Positions 1 through 8,019 are shown, numbered from the stretch's first letter. The stretch is 13,222 bases of DNA from Smittium culicis (GCA_001970855.1 LSSN01000169.1:10014-23235), one strand, 5' to 3'. Numbers and translations: made by a program. Notes: generated from the letters alone by a model not told the origin.

Positions 1-443
1 TTCTTTTGAGCGTATGCTCATAGGGCTCATGTTGATATTGGATGTATTTTTTGTTAGAGTTTGATTAACGTTTAATATAAAAATAAAGAGTTTAAAATTT
101 GTGTAAAATGTTTATTTGATTATTGAGAGTGATTTTATTAATAGTAAGTTTGACCAAAAAAAAGTTAAGTTTTTAAATGAAATACTAAATTCTTTGGTTT
201 AGCCTTTTTTCCATTTTTCTTTAACTTTTCCTATTGTTTCGATGTTTTTTCTTGGTCGTTTTGTTGCGGATTTTATACCTTTCTGGTTTCATGTCAAATT
301 TTATGACATGAATTTTGTTATACTTATTATATTAAAATTGATTCAATAAAGTATTCATTATTGTGATAAATTTTGTTTGACATCATTATTATATTCAATT
401 AGGTTAAGCTTTAAAAAGTGATTTTCAGAAAATACACGAAAAA

Positions 444-467
444 ATAGAAGTATAGAAGTATAGAATC
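444..467. repeat. 8-bp tandem repeat, three copies
   Basis: The unit ATAGAAGT occurs twice exactly (444-451, 452-459), followed by a third copy with two changed end bases (ATAGAATC, 460-467). This is a minor microsatellite-like array in AT-rich DNA with no visible function. Confidence 0.7.
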
Positions 468-1151
468 ACACTCCAAACAGAATTCTTTGACCTTTCTACA
501 CTTCCACATATATTCATGTCTATTTCCCCTCTTTTTAGCCTAATCCCGTTCAAAATACATAAATACAAAAACAAGTTAATTGATCATTTTATGATAAAAA
601 ATTAATTATTCTATATTCTACTGTCATACACTAAAAACATATTTGAATGAGCATAAAATCAAAATTATTATTAAGATGTGTTGGTTTTATTAGGTAGACT
701 TGAAGTATATTACCTCTGTGGAAATAGTTGATCATAATTGAAAATTTATAGTTATTTTAGATACTTGTGGTTACATGTTTACACTTTAGTAGAAATCTGC
801 ATGCTCAAGGACTTTAATATGGATATTCTCTATAATAATTTCTTCTAACAATACTTGATTGGTGGCTTTCATGACTAAGAGTAGTATATACTTTAATCAG
901 CTGATAAATGTTTAAAATTTAAATATATTTGACTTATTCTTTTAATTTCTTATACTGTCGTCTATCATTAAACACTATTTAAAAAAATGAATCTAGTGAC
1001 TCCCAGCAATTTAAAATTAGATTATTTATTTGATGCTACTCTAAATAAAGTTAATTATTAGTAGAGTTTTGGTGTTATATTATTTTTATTATATGAAGTT
1101 ATTTATATTTTGTAGATCAAAATATGTCTATCACCCGGGAAAGGGATACAA

Positions 1152-1178
1152 GGCCAAAACATGGTCAGTTTTTTGGCC
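1152..1178. repeat. 8-bp inverted repeat with 11-nt loop
   Basis: GGCCAAAA at 1152-1159 is the exact reverse complement of TTTTGGCC at 1171-1178, separated by 11 bases. It is one of the few G/C-containing dyads in this AT-rich flank. It could be a small hairpin or chance; no adjacent gene links it to transcription termination. Confidence 0.5.
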
Positions 1179-1199
1179 AATAAGATTTAAAAAACGCTT

Positions 1200-1260
1200 T
1201 TAATTCGGAAATAACCAAGTTTATAAATAATAATCCCCTTAATTCGAAATAACTTGATTA
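1200..1260. repeat. Diverged direct repeat, about 39-bp period
   Basis: A block starting TTAATTCGGAAATAAC at 1200 is followed by a second block starting TTAATTCGAAATAAC at 1239, with partial similarity afterwards (AAGTTTA versus TTGATTA). Further CGAAATTAT-like words follow at 1319-1345. This looks like a small decayed duplication; function unknown. Confidence 0.4.
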
Positions 1261-1638
1261 TTTAGCGCATAAATTTTGATCAAGATATTAGTTGAAAATT
1301 ATCAAATTACTCGCACATATCGAAATTATCGACTAATTTCCAAATTCCTCGAGCTAAATCGAAAAGTATCAGATATTTTGAAATTATCTAAACATTTATC
1401 ATTGGCGATAGAATAATTTTTTTTACAATTTATTGCGAAGTAGATAATTTTGTTAGTTTTTTATTATTCTTATATGTTAATAACTGCCTCACTATATAAT
1501 ATCCGTATTAATAAAAATATGGCACTGAAAGAGAAAAGCTAAAGATCTAGAATTATTATATGAAAAATAGAAAATTTAATCGAGTTTTAAAAGTCGTCAT
1601 CTATTGGTTTTAGGCAAATTGTGGGAAATTAAAAATGG

Positions 1639-1674
1639 AAATAAATTAAATAAATTAAATAAATTAAATAAAAA
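1639..1674. repeat. 9-bp tandem repeat (AAATAAATT)
   Basis: Three exact copies of AAATAAATT (1639-1647, 1648-1656, 1657-1665) are followed by a fourth ending in A's (1666-1674). The array runs straight into the proposed 5' target-site duplication of LINE A. It may be a pre-existing A-rich target favoured by an L1-type endonuclease. It could instead be the simple-repeat 3' tail of an older retrotransposon whose body lies upstream and is no longer recognisable. Confidence 0.75.
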
Positions 1675-1684
1675 ATCTGACCAT
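1670..1684. repeat. Candidate 5' target-site duplication of LINE A
   Basis: AAAAAATCTGACCAT here matches AAAAAATCTGGCCAT at 7535-7549 with one difference in 15. The two copies bracket LINE A: this one lies upstream of its ORF1 and the other directly after the A-rich 3' end. A duplication starting with an A run is what a TTTT/A-type endonuclease nick would leave. The A run is low complexity, so the informative part is the nine bases TCTGRCCAT; chance similarity is possible. Confidence 0.55.
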
Positions 1685-1822
1685 GGTAGCTCTCTCTCTC
1701 TTCTACTTCGAAGACCTGCGATAAACGAACCAATAATATTGATTTAAAATACCAAATTACAAAAAAAACAAATTTTTACCCAGACTTATAGCTCTAGCTG
1801 AATCTTGAGTATTTTAAAGTTT

Positions 1823-3308
1823 ATGACTACTAACGAAAGTAGAAAAAACGCCTATACGCCTCAAAGCTAGGCGGATGCAGAAACAAATAACCTTCCCCGA
1901 GAGGTAATGGGGTATGGAATAAGGAATAAGGAAAAATGTAACTAAAAGCTTAAATTTCAAACCAGTCTCGAACATGGAAACAGAATCTGGAATGAAACCA
2001 AAAGAGAAAAAGATTTTATGTATGGAGAGGACCCCTTTTAAGCTATGCTGTAAAATTCATGACCTAAATGCAGATGTGAAACAATTGTCGAAAGTATAAT
2101 TGAACAATTAAAAGAAATAAATCTTGCTTTGAATTAGATAATGAACACAAAATAATCTTCTTTAAGTTTATCGATAATGATAGTAAACAAAAAGCAAAAA
2201 AAAAAGATTTTTCATAGGATCAAAATAGTATTGAATTCCTTGAAACTTCAGAATACAATGATGAATATAAGCTCATAACCATTTCTTCATATAACGGACT
2301 AAGTGTTTTGAAAGTCGCTCAAGCAGCATATTATAATCTCAAATTTATAAAAGAGGTAGTTGATATTACGTTCTTTAAACACATAAATTTAACTCATATG
2401 TCTCCAATAGTAATAAAGTAATTATTAAAACCAAAAAAAACGATGAAATCCCTAAAACTTTGGAAATCAATGATATTCAAGTGGTAATGCTCTGGAAAGG
2501 AGTTCAAAGCGTATGTACTTACTGCAAGCAAAATGACCACTGGAAGTATAATTGCCCAGAAATTAAGTTAAAAAACGAAAAAAAATAATAAGGATCTCGG
2601 GATTCAAGTCCAAAAAACATAACTAAAAAAGTTTTTATTGATAAAGAAACAGATAATGCAAATAATGAAGAGAAAAACAAAAAAAAATACAGAAAATACA
2701 TTATTAAAGGACCATATCAACACAAACAGAGCCAAGGAAATACATTTAATATCTAGTAAACATGTAGATATTGAACACTCTAGTGAAGCCAAAAGTAAAT
2801 CTAATGAGTTGAGAAATGAAAATTCATCAAATAAAGCTAAAGAAAGTTCAAATATTCTATATAAAAAAATAGTATTGTAAACCTGATTGAAGCGGAAAAC
2901 TGTATACCGAGAGAATCTATCAAAATGAATAATAGAAACAATCTATAAGTAAGTAATGTAAGAAGAAAATTAATATGGAGGATTGCGATAGCTAAAAAAT
3001 CTGACACTATGGATGATCTAAAGAGAAGATCCATAATAAGAGATTAAATTAAATCCATAAGAACAGAAGAAAATATAAATAGTAAAGAGTCTGATTTACC
3101 TAATTAAATTATGAAAAAATCGATGGAAGGTTCGCCATCCCAAATCCTTGTTACGGTTGACCGTTTCAGTAGTTCGGGGGGGGGGGGATCGGGAATTACA
3201 CAATCAAGCATACTCGATAAGGAAATTTTAATCAAGGAAACTCGAACTAAATCTTTAAAGACTCAAATTCCGTCGATCGAAGATTGTTTTTCTATGTATG
3301 AAGAATAA
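1823..3308 (+). pseudogene. LINE A ORF1 (gag-like RNA-binding protein), broken
   Basis: I place the start at ATG 1823 (MTTNESRKNAYTPQS, then TAG). This is the first start followed by coding-like sequence after the leader. The frame changes near 2125 and again near 2405-2420; in-frame stops include 1868, 2215, 2419 and 2586. The best-preserved part (2131-2585) ends in a CCHC zinc knuckle at 2514-2555 (CTYCKQNDHWKYNC). After it come lysine- and serine-rich stretches (2589-2880) and a last open piece at 3111-3308 ending in YEE. Family proteins of this type bind the element RNA as a ribonucleoprotein. A run of 12 G's at 3176-3187 encodes glycines and is a likely site for slippage or assembly error. 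Upstream and downstream limits are inferred, since only the knuckle is diagnostic. Confidence 0.65.
2514..2555 (+). other. CCHC zinc knuckle in LINE A ORF1
   Basis: Reading from TGT 2514, the pattern is C-x2-C-x4-H-x4-C (CTYCKQNDHWKYNC), followed by PEIKLK. All four zinc ligands are intact. This is the classic gag-type nucleic-acid-binding knuckle, and the clearest evidence that 1823-3308 is an ORF1/gag. Confidence 0.9.
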
Positions 3309-3391
3309 AATAATAATATAAAATATAATTATACAAAAACACAAAAAAATATATAAAATGAAAAACAAAAAAAAAAGAAGAGCAAATTTAA

Positions 3392-3970
3392 ATAACTACC
3401 TTCAATGTTAAAGGTATAGCAGACAACAAAAAAAAGGGAAGACTTTTTACCCATCTGAAAAAAACAATATAATCCGACATATTCTGTTTACAGGAAATTA
3501 ACAAAAAACGCTGATAAAAAATTCTGTTCAAGCTATTGGAACAATAAAATAATTTTGACTAAATATATAGCAACTATAATAAACAATGAACTTATGAAAT
3601 AGTAGATACTTGGCTATATTTAGAAGGAAGGGTCAATATAACCAGATTTAAGGCACCAAAAAAATTTTCAATTAAAAATTGTAATTTTATATTTGCCCAA
3701 TAATGAAAAAGAGAGAAGAATCATATTATAATTCCTTCTAGACAAATTATCTAATAGCATCACAGAAAATGAACAATTAATTTTAATTGGCGAGATAAAC
3801 ATGGTAGAAAATGAATTTAATGATCGACTCCCACCCCCCCAAAAAAAAATTACCAATAAACGTGGATGGAAGAATATGGAAAAAATTACTAATCACTTCA
3901 ACCTTAAAAATCTTTTAAGCAAATCAATAAAAAATCAAACAATCTATACGTGGATAGATTATTCTGTGAG
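3392..3970 (+). pseudogene. LINE A endonuclease domain, N-terminal part
   Basis: The first piece reads ITTFNVKGIADNKKKGRLF, then (after stop TAA 3470) SDIFCLQEINKKR. The LQE at 3488-3496 holds the metal-binding glutamate of the exonuclease-endonuclease-phosphatase fold. From 3534 another frame reads YWNNKIILTKYIATIINNEL and IVILYLPNNEKERRII, then LIGEINMVENEF. GEIN at 3789-3800 matches the family's GDxN motif with Asp replaced by Glu. The same frame continues through the C7A9 run (3834-3849) to QTIYTW near 3950. Stops interrupt it at 3512, 3594-3599, 3615, 3630 and 3729. The domain is recognisable but cannot be functional. Confidence 0.8.
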
Positions 3971-4597
3971 ATAAGGTATAGAATTGACCATATTCTTGCT
4001 TTTAAATACATAATCTCCAAATCATCAATTAGAGATATTGGACTCAATGAATTCTCCGATCATAAATATATAACTTTTAGTATAAATAATAGACAAAAAA
4101 AGAGGCCTAATTCAAACAATTTGAAACTAAACAAAGAATTATTTGATAATATTTTTATCTCAAATGAAATATTACAAATTTTGGATGGGTCATGCTACTC
4201 AAAAACTGATTGGAGTGAACTAAAAATTAAATTCAGAGGCATTTTCATTAAGCATGCCAAGCTTCAAAGCTACAATAAAGCGATAGAATCGTTAGAAAAC
4301 ACAAATAAAACTTATAATACTTTGCTTAAAAAAGAAAATATAATCACAATTACTCGCAGTTTATATAAAAATGAGGTTATGAATAATCAGAAAAAAATAA
4401 AAAAGAATAAAAAAGACAAACTAGATGGTCTAATAGTAAGATCTCTTTCCAATTGGGCAGAAAAAAATGAACGCTCGAATAAATACTTCTTTGGATTACT
4501 TATATCAAAAGAAAATAGGAAAGAGATTGTAGAGTTTCTAGATGAGAATAGATGCTCAAAGAAAAATAAAACAGAAATAAAAAACGTGTGCCACTAA
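3950..4597 (+). pseudogene. LINE A endonuclease C-terminus and EN-RT linker
   Basis: This is the longest open piece of LINE A (about 215 codons). It starts with RYRIDHILAFKYI; IDH is at 3983-3991. EFSDHKYITFSI follows, with the terminal SDH at 4055-4063. Both are standard closing motifs of AP-type LINE endonucleases, and the final His is catalytic in the family. A lysine- and asparagine-rich linker follows. It contains NWAEKNERSNKYFFGLL, which resembles the conserved segment before the RT fingers in L1-like proteins. The apparent Met at 3950 is not a real start, since the domain continues from the piece upstream in another frame. Confidence 0.8.
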
Positions 4598-4611
4598 TTC
4601 TACACAAAATA

Positions 4612-5360
4612 ATTTGAAAAAGGTGTAGTAGCGAAAATAGCCAATTAATCTTAACTCAACAAGTTAAAAATAAAATTTCGCCAATTGAATTAGCTGAACT
4701 AGACAAAGAAATAAGTACTGGGGAAATAACTGAATCTATAGTTGAAACACCTTATAACAAATCAAAAGGTCCAGATAGGCTAGTTTTTGAGTTTTAAAAA
4801 AAGTACAAAGAAAAATTAACCAAGATTTAAAAATAATACTAACAGCACAAATAGTATGCAGCAATGGAATGAAATTAATGGAGGTTCAATAATGGTCCTA
4901 ATTCCAAAAACTGGCGACATAAAAAACCTTAAAGGCTATAGGCCAATAACTTCGTCAAACACTGATGAAAAGATCTATACAAAAATAATAACTAAAATAA
5001 TACAAAAGATACTATACTACATAATAAATGACCACTAATCAGGATTTATTAAAAATAGGAGTATAATTGATAATATACTAGAAACAAGCTTTATATTCGA
5101 AAACAGTAAAATAGCCCCAAATGTAACCATTGGATTCCTACAAGTCTTATATTAAGACAAAGATTACGATAGAGTTGATTGGAGTTTTTTGTATAAGTGT
5201 ATAGAGGGATTTGGATTTAGCCAATCATTCATTAACAGAACTATAAACATATACTCAAATCCAAAAACGACAATTAAAATAAATGAGGAATTTGCACAGC
5301 CTATCATAATTGAGCAAGGCCTCAGACAAGGAGATCCTCTATCTCCATTATTGTATAATA
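4612..5360 (+). pseudogene. LINE A reverse transcriptase, fingers to motif B
   Basis: Fingers: frame 1 from about 4621 reads through ISTGEITESIVETPYNKSKG, then PDRLVFEF before TAA 4795. The next stretch changes frame twice. From 4856 to 5360 one frame reads SIMVLIPKTGDIKNLKGYRP and onward, crossing TAA 5036 (DH*SGFI, probably an old Gln codon) and TAA 5153. Motif A reads LY*DKDYDRVDW. By alignment to the F-x-D-x-x-K-A-Y-D pattern, the catalytic Asp position (5150-5152) is now TAT (Tyr). Motif B is clear: GLRQGDPLSPLLYN, ending at 5359. The gene is then cut by a 248-bp insertion. RT identity is firm; activity is impossible. Confidence 0.85.
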
Positions 5361-5361
5361 T
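5354..5361. repeat. Left flanking direct repeat of nested MITE
   Basis: TATAATAT, repeated exactly at 5609-5616. It is the likely target-site duplication. Its AT composition means eight bases alone are weak evidence. The position at both edges of the inverted repeats, and at the exact break in the RT protein, is what supports it. Confidence 0.65.
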
Positions 5362-5608
5362 GGGTGATTCTTTATGAAGAGATCATTTTATAGTGTATAG
5401 AGTTTCAGAGTATAAAATCGCATAAAAAATAAACGGCCAATGAGTAGAATAATTTACTTTTTTTACCAAATAAAATTTATAATTGAAATGAGGAAATAGA
5501 AAAATCAAAATGCCTGTTTTTCTCCGCCAATAATACTTACAAAAAGTGATTATACAGGCCAATAACATTAAACTGCAACAAAGTGCTCTCTTCGTTCAGA
5601 GTCTCCCA
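5361..5608. mobile_element. MITE-like nonautonomous DNA transposon nested in LINE A RT
   Basis: About 248 bp sit between LLYN (motif B) and ILEPLLLLI, which are normally adjacent in this RT. The ends form an inverted repeat. The left arm 5361-5384 begins TGGGTGATTC. The reverse complement of the right arm 5585-5608 begins TGGGAGACTC. Ungapped over 24 bases the arms agree at 18. The element is flanked by TATAATAT on both sides (5354-5361 and 5609-5616), counting as 7 or 8 bp depending on whether the outermost T belongs to the element. No transposase is visible; a 61-codon minus-strand open frame inside resembles nothing I know. Three copies of (G/C)GCCAAT lie inside. GG-starting ends with a 7-8 bp duplication could suit Merlin or hAT superfamilies, but this is unassigned. 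Confidence 0.7.
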
Positions 5609-5616
5609 TATAATAT
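5609..5616. repeat. Right flanking direct repeat of nested MITE
   Basis: Second copy of TATAATAT, immediately outside the right inverted-repeat arm (which ends CTCCCA at 5608) and immediately before the resumed RT sequence (TTAGAACCC, LEP). Confidence 0.65.
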
Positions 5617-5828
5617 TAGAACCCCTCCTCCTTTTAATCAAAAATAAAATTTTTGGAATTCCATCCGCCAGTAAAAACTTAAATTTCTTAGCCTATGCAG
5701 ATGATCTGTTGATAGGAATTAATATCAAAAAGGATGAAAAAGCAGTGAATGAAGCTCTAAATCTCCATTTGCTAGCATCAAATGCCAAAATAAATGAAGA
5801 CCATTTATATAAAGTTAGGAAATACTAA
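5609..5828 (+). pseudogene. LINE A reverse transcriptase, motif C segment
   Basis: RT resumes here as ILEPLLLLIKNKIFGIPSAS, then NFLAYADDLLIGI. The YADD box (5694-5705) carries the two catalytic aspartates of motif C and is intact. The segment is in a different frame from motif B. Removing the insertion plus one copy of the flanking repeat (255 bp) would not by itself restore the frame, so at least one extra indel has occurred. The Met before it belongs to the inserted element, not to the RT. Confidence 0.85.
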
Positions 5829-6957
5829 TGACAGTTGGCTAGAAAATAAATGTATAACTCAAAATAAAACTTTTAAATACCTTGGAATCCTGTTTAATTC
5901 CAAGGGGATAGCAATAAAAGAAACTCAACCAATTTTATGAAATAAAATCGCAAACAAATTAAATAGCTGGAAAGATAGAAAACTTTCAATAAAAGGGAAA
6001 ATATTATTGGCTAATACTTTTTTACTATCTAAGTTATGGTTGAGTGCTTATTTAATACCATTTGATGACAATTTTATAAAAGATACAAAGAAAATAATCA
6101 GCAGATTAATATTGAACAATAAAAAGGCCCAAATAAAATTAGATACATTGGAACTGGAAAAAAAACATTGAGGATTGGGGCTTCTTAATATAGAAGCCAA
6201 ATCAAAAACACTATTTATGAAATGGTACAACAAGATGCTCTCAAATAAGAAAAATATATGGAGTAAATTAGCAACTGAAAACCTCCATAGTCTATCAAAT
6301 AGACTCAGCACAAACGAAAATTTCATTGGTTTGTTAGTAAATAAAAAAATTAAAATAGTGAGCCAATATCCACCAATATGGAGGGCTGCATTTAAAACAG
6401 CGAATAAAATCTATGGTATAAACACAGCTGATATGAATACGTCGACATTTAAAGAAATAAAAATGCTCGGAACAAACAAAGCTAACACTATACTGGGAAT
6501 AAACCCTCTAAATAAAGATTTAAAATGGCTAAACGATAACAGAATGTCCAATATGGGTACTCTGATTGGTAGATGCGAACTAAATTGGGATAACCACTCT
6601 GAATACATATATACGATAAAAATAAAAGACAAGCCAATAGTATTTACAGTAAACTCAACAATTAAATCCAATTGGTATGATTAAAGCTCAACCCAGGGCT
6701 TCATATTACCAAAGGGTGCATTTTCCATTATCGACCAGCCAATAGATAAATGGAGCAATCACACAGTAAGAAAATTAATTAGCTTAAAAAATAGAAGAGT
6801 GCTAATAGTTCAACCTAAATGGGATTCTATTGGAAAATATACAAATATAGAATCCGTTTTTAATTGGATGAAAATTCATAAAATCGATCTAGAGCCAAAA
6901 ATTACTAGTCATCTATATTTGCTCCTTCATAATGCTTTAATAACAGAAGAAAAATAA
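5824..6957 (+). pseudogene. LINE A RT thumb and C-terminal connection region
   Basis: One frame runs from about 5824 to 6957 with three internal stops (TGA 5938, TGA 6169, TAA 6682). It opens with NDSWLENKC and KTFKYLGILFNSKG, the conserved motif after the catalytic box. KLNSWKDRKLSIKGKILLAN follows, typical of the L1-type thumb. Then come GLGLLNIEAKSKTLFMKWYN and a long divergent region through IVQPKWDSIGKY. Both TGA stops fall where a Trp would be expected (PIL-W-NKI, KKH-W-GLG), consistent with TGG to TGA changes. Confidence 0.75.
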
Positions 6958-6971
6958 AAAATATGGAATAA

Positions 6972-7420
6972 AGGCAGATTGACCAATCACAGGAATGCAA
7001 AGTATGCAAATCAAGAAAAGAAAATATACCGCATATTTATTTTGGTTGCAGAAGAATTAACGGATTCTGGAAATTAATTAGCCAGTTTATAAACGCTAAA
7101 TCTACGGTAGATACTGGATTAACCATTAGAATGACTGTGGATATAATATTTGATCTTTTAGAGCCACTAAAAAACAAATTTCCTAATATTGAGATTCTGT
7201 ATGGCCTGTCCATATGGAACATCTACAGAGTAAAACTGAATCCCCATTAGCGAACACTATTCTGCCCGCCGATGGAATTTTCCTAAGATGGAAAAATAAT
7301 TTAAAAGAAAAAATTATAAGAGACGCGAAAAATACTAAAAAAAAAGATTCTTGGAAAAAAATAAAAACCAATTGGTTTTCTATTGAGCCAGGCGGAAAAT
7401 TTACCATTAACAATAGTTAA
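6972..7420 (+). pseudogene. LINE A ORF2 C-terminal zinc-finger tail
   Basis: After a frame change near 6972 the sequence reads RQIDQSQECKVCKSRKENIP, then HIYFGCRRINGFWKLI. The pattern C-x2-C-x8-H-x4-C spans 6996-7055 with all ligands present. It is the cysteine-histidine motif found downstream of the RT in many L1-like LINEs, thought to bind nucleic acid. The reading continues to ILYGLSIWNIYRVK, then changes frame near 7240. It ends in a lysine-rich tail (WKKIKTNWFSIEPGGKFTI) at TAA 7418-7420, taken as the natural end of ORF2. Confidence 0.75.
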
Positions 7421-7540
7421 ACGCCCCTTTCCCCACCGTCTATTATTACTAAAGCCCATTATTACCATTTATTTAACTTAATATCTAAATTTTAATTTTA
7501 TACTTGGTTAAAAATAAAAAAAAAACTACTGGAAAAAAAA
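7421..7540 (+). other. LINE A 3' untranslated region and A-rich end
   Basis: A short non-coding stretch opening with a C-rich patch (ACGCCCCTTTCCCCACCGTC at 7421-7440) is followed by AT-rich sequence and A runs at 7510-7525 and 7533-7540. L1-like elements end in poly(A). The final A run leads directly into the 3' copy of the candidate target-site duplication. Confidence 0.55.
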
Positions 7541-7549
7541 TCTGGCCAT
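7535..7549. repeat. Candidate 3' target-site duplication of LINE A
   Basis: AAAAAATCTGGCCAT, 14 of 15 identical to 1670-1684. It overlaps the end of the A-rich tail, as expected when the target itself began with A's, so the exact boundary between tail and duplication cannot be fixed. Confidence 0.55.
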
Positions 7550-7950
7550 TTATCATATATTTCGCTTTTTTATTTAAAAATGTAATAATCATATATTAAT
7601 AATTTTATTAAAGAAATAGCTAGAATAAATCTATTCACTACATTCTTTGGATGCTCTCTCACCAGGAAAATATTATCTTTCATGGGGCCCTATCAATACA
7701 CAGAGAATTATTACTTTTTTTATACACTTAAAATTTTTTTGAAAATTAGTATATATTTTACACTTTTTTGTCATATTTCGTTAATAAAATCGATTATAAC
7801 ATAAATAACGTTGCCAACAAGACATCAATCACTAATCAAACTTTCTTCAGCTAACTTAGAGCAATAAAATAGTATAGATTAAAAATATATTAACCTAGCA
7901 AACCTATTTTAGTAATTTTTCAGTACTGAAATTTGCAGTACGTACACCAA
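7550..7950. other. AT-rich spacer between the two LINEs
   Basis: Roughly 400 bases of AT-rich DNA with no open frame, RNA gene or repeat of note, apart from a 14-bp palindrome at its right end (7918-7931). If the LINE A duplication is real, this continues the pre-insertion locus found at 1-1669. The switch to more balanced composition near 7950 marks the approximate 5' edge of LINE B. Confidence 0.55.
7918..7931. repeat. 14-bp perfect palindrome at LINE B 5' edge
   Basis: TTTCAGTACTGAAA is a perfect palindrome. CAGTAC recurs at 7936-7941 within GCAGTACGTAC. It lies where base composition changes from AT-rich spacer to LINE B. It may be target sequence, the first bases of the element, or chance. 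Confidence 0.5.
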
Positions 7951-7962
7951 AACTCCAAAACA

Positions 7963-8019
7963 GACCGGTTTCACTACGAATCCGAAGACATCTTTAGGTT
8001 CATCCTAAACCTCACGGTC
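7963..8019 (+). other. Possible stem-loop in LINE B 5' leader
   Basis: GACCGGTTT (7963-7971) can pair with AAAC...CGGTC (8007-8019) with a small bulge. Inside it, TTTAGG (7993-7998) pairs perfectly with CCTAAA (8004-8009) around a TTCAT loop; the two pairings overlap and compete. Structured leaders occur at LINE 5' ends, but I could not establish a known RNA class. Confidence 0.4.

Larger units (their letters stand above)
1..1669. other. AT-rich flank, no gene seen
   Basis: This 1.7-kb stretch is strongly AT-rich, with dense stop codons in all frames and no open frame of useful length on either strand. I see no tRNA, rRNA or recognisable protein fragment. It holds only short simple repeats (three copies of an 8-bp unit at 444-467, a 9-bp unit at 1639-1674), a GGCCAAAA/TTTTGGCC dyad at 1152-1178 and a weak diverged direct repeat at 1200-1260. 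I read it as intergenic DNA that was the insertion target of LINE A. It could also hide older, unrecognisable transposon remains. Confidence 0.6.
3392..7420 (+). pseudogene. LINE A ORF2 (endonuclease plus reverse transcriptase), broken
   Basis: This is the remains of a polyprotein that would have nicked target DNA and copied element RNA onto the nick. Domain order: EN (3392-about 4080), linker (to about 4600), RT (about 4620-5823, interrupted by a MITE at 5361-5608), thumb/connection (5824-6957), and a zinc-finger tail (6972-7420). The original start is probably a little upstream (ATG 3358 is a candidate in another frame), because the first EN residues at 3392 directly follow a stop at 3389. 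Frame changes fall near 3515-3534, 3955, 4620, 4800, 4850, within the insertion, 5823, 6972 and 7240. The natural end is TAA 7418-7420. Separate entries describe each piece. Confidence 0.85.
1685..7534 (+). mobile_element. LINE A: decayed, near full-length L1-like non-LTR retrotransposon
   Basis: The order is 5' leader (1685-1822, opening with a CT-rich run), gag-like ORF1 (1823-3308), ORF2 with EN, RT and C-terminal zinc finger (about 3392-7420), a short 3' untranslated region, and an A-rich end (7507-7540). No long terminal repeats are visible. L1-like placement rests on motifs such as VLIPKTGD, LKGYRPITSS and KYLGILF. The length of about 5.8 kb suits a complete element. Many in-frame stops and at least eight frame changes make it a dead copy. 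A second transposon interrupts it at 5361-5608. Boundaries come from the putative target-site duplication and are uncertain by a few bases, more so if that repeat is chance. Confidence 0.85.

Noticed and set aside
1..1669. A host gene or tRNA in the left flank
   Set aside because: No open frame of useful length, no cloverleaf and no protein resemblance on either strand.
444..1674. Short direct repeats as a CRISPR array or centromeric satellite
   Set aside because: Units of 8-9 bp with no spacers, few copies and eukaryotic retrotransposon context.
2519..3034. Minus-strand open frames opposite LINE A ORF1
   Set aside because: Phe/Leu/Ile-rich translations are the usual shadow of Lys/Asn-rich coding on the + strand; the CCHC knuckle fixes the real strand.
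5383..5568. 61-codon minus-strand open frame inside the MITE as a transposase fragment
   Set aside because: Short, hydrophobic and low complexity, with no DDE-type or zinc motif visible. It is likely a by-product of AT-rich sequence.
5361..5608. The RT interruption read as a spliceosomal or group II intron
   Set aside because: No GT...AG ends at the protein break and no conserved intron-core elements. Inverted ends plus a flanking direct repeat fit a DNA transposon better.
7963..8019. HDV-like self-cleaving ribozyme at LINE B 5' end
   Set aside because: Some nested pairing exists, but I could not lay out the full double pseudoknot or the catalytic C by eye. Kept only as an unspecified structured leader.
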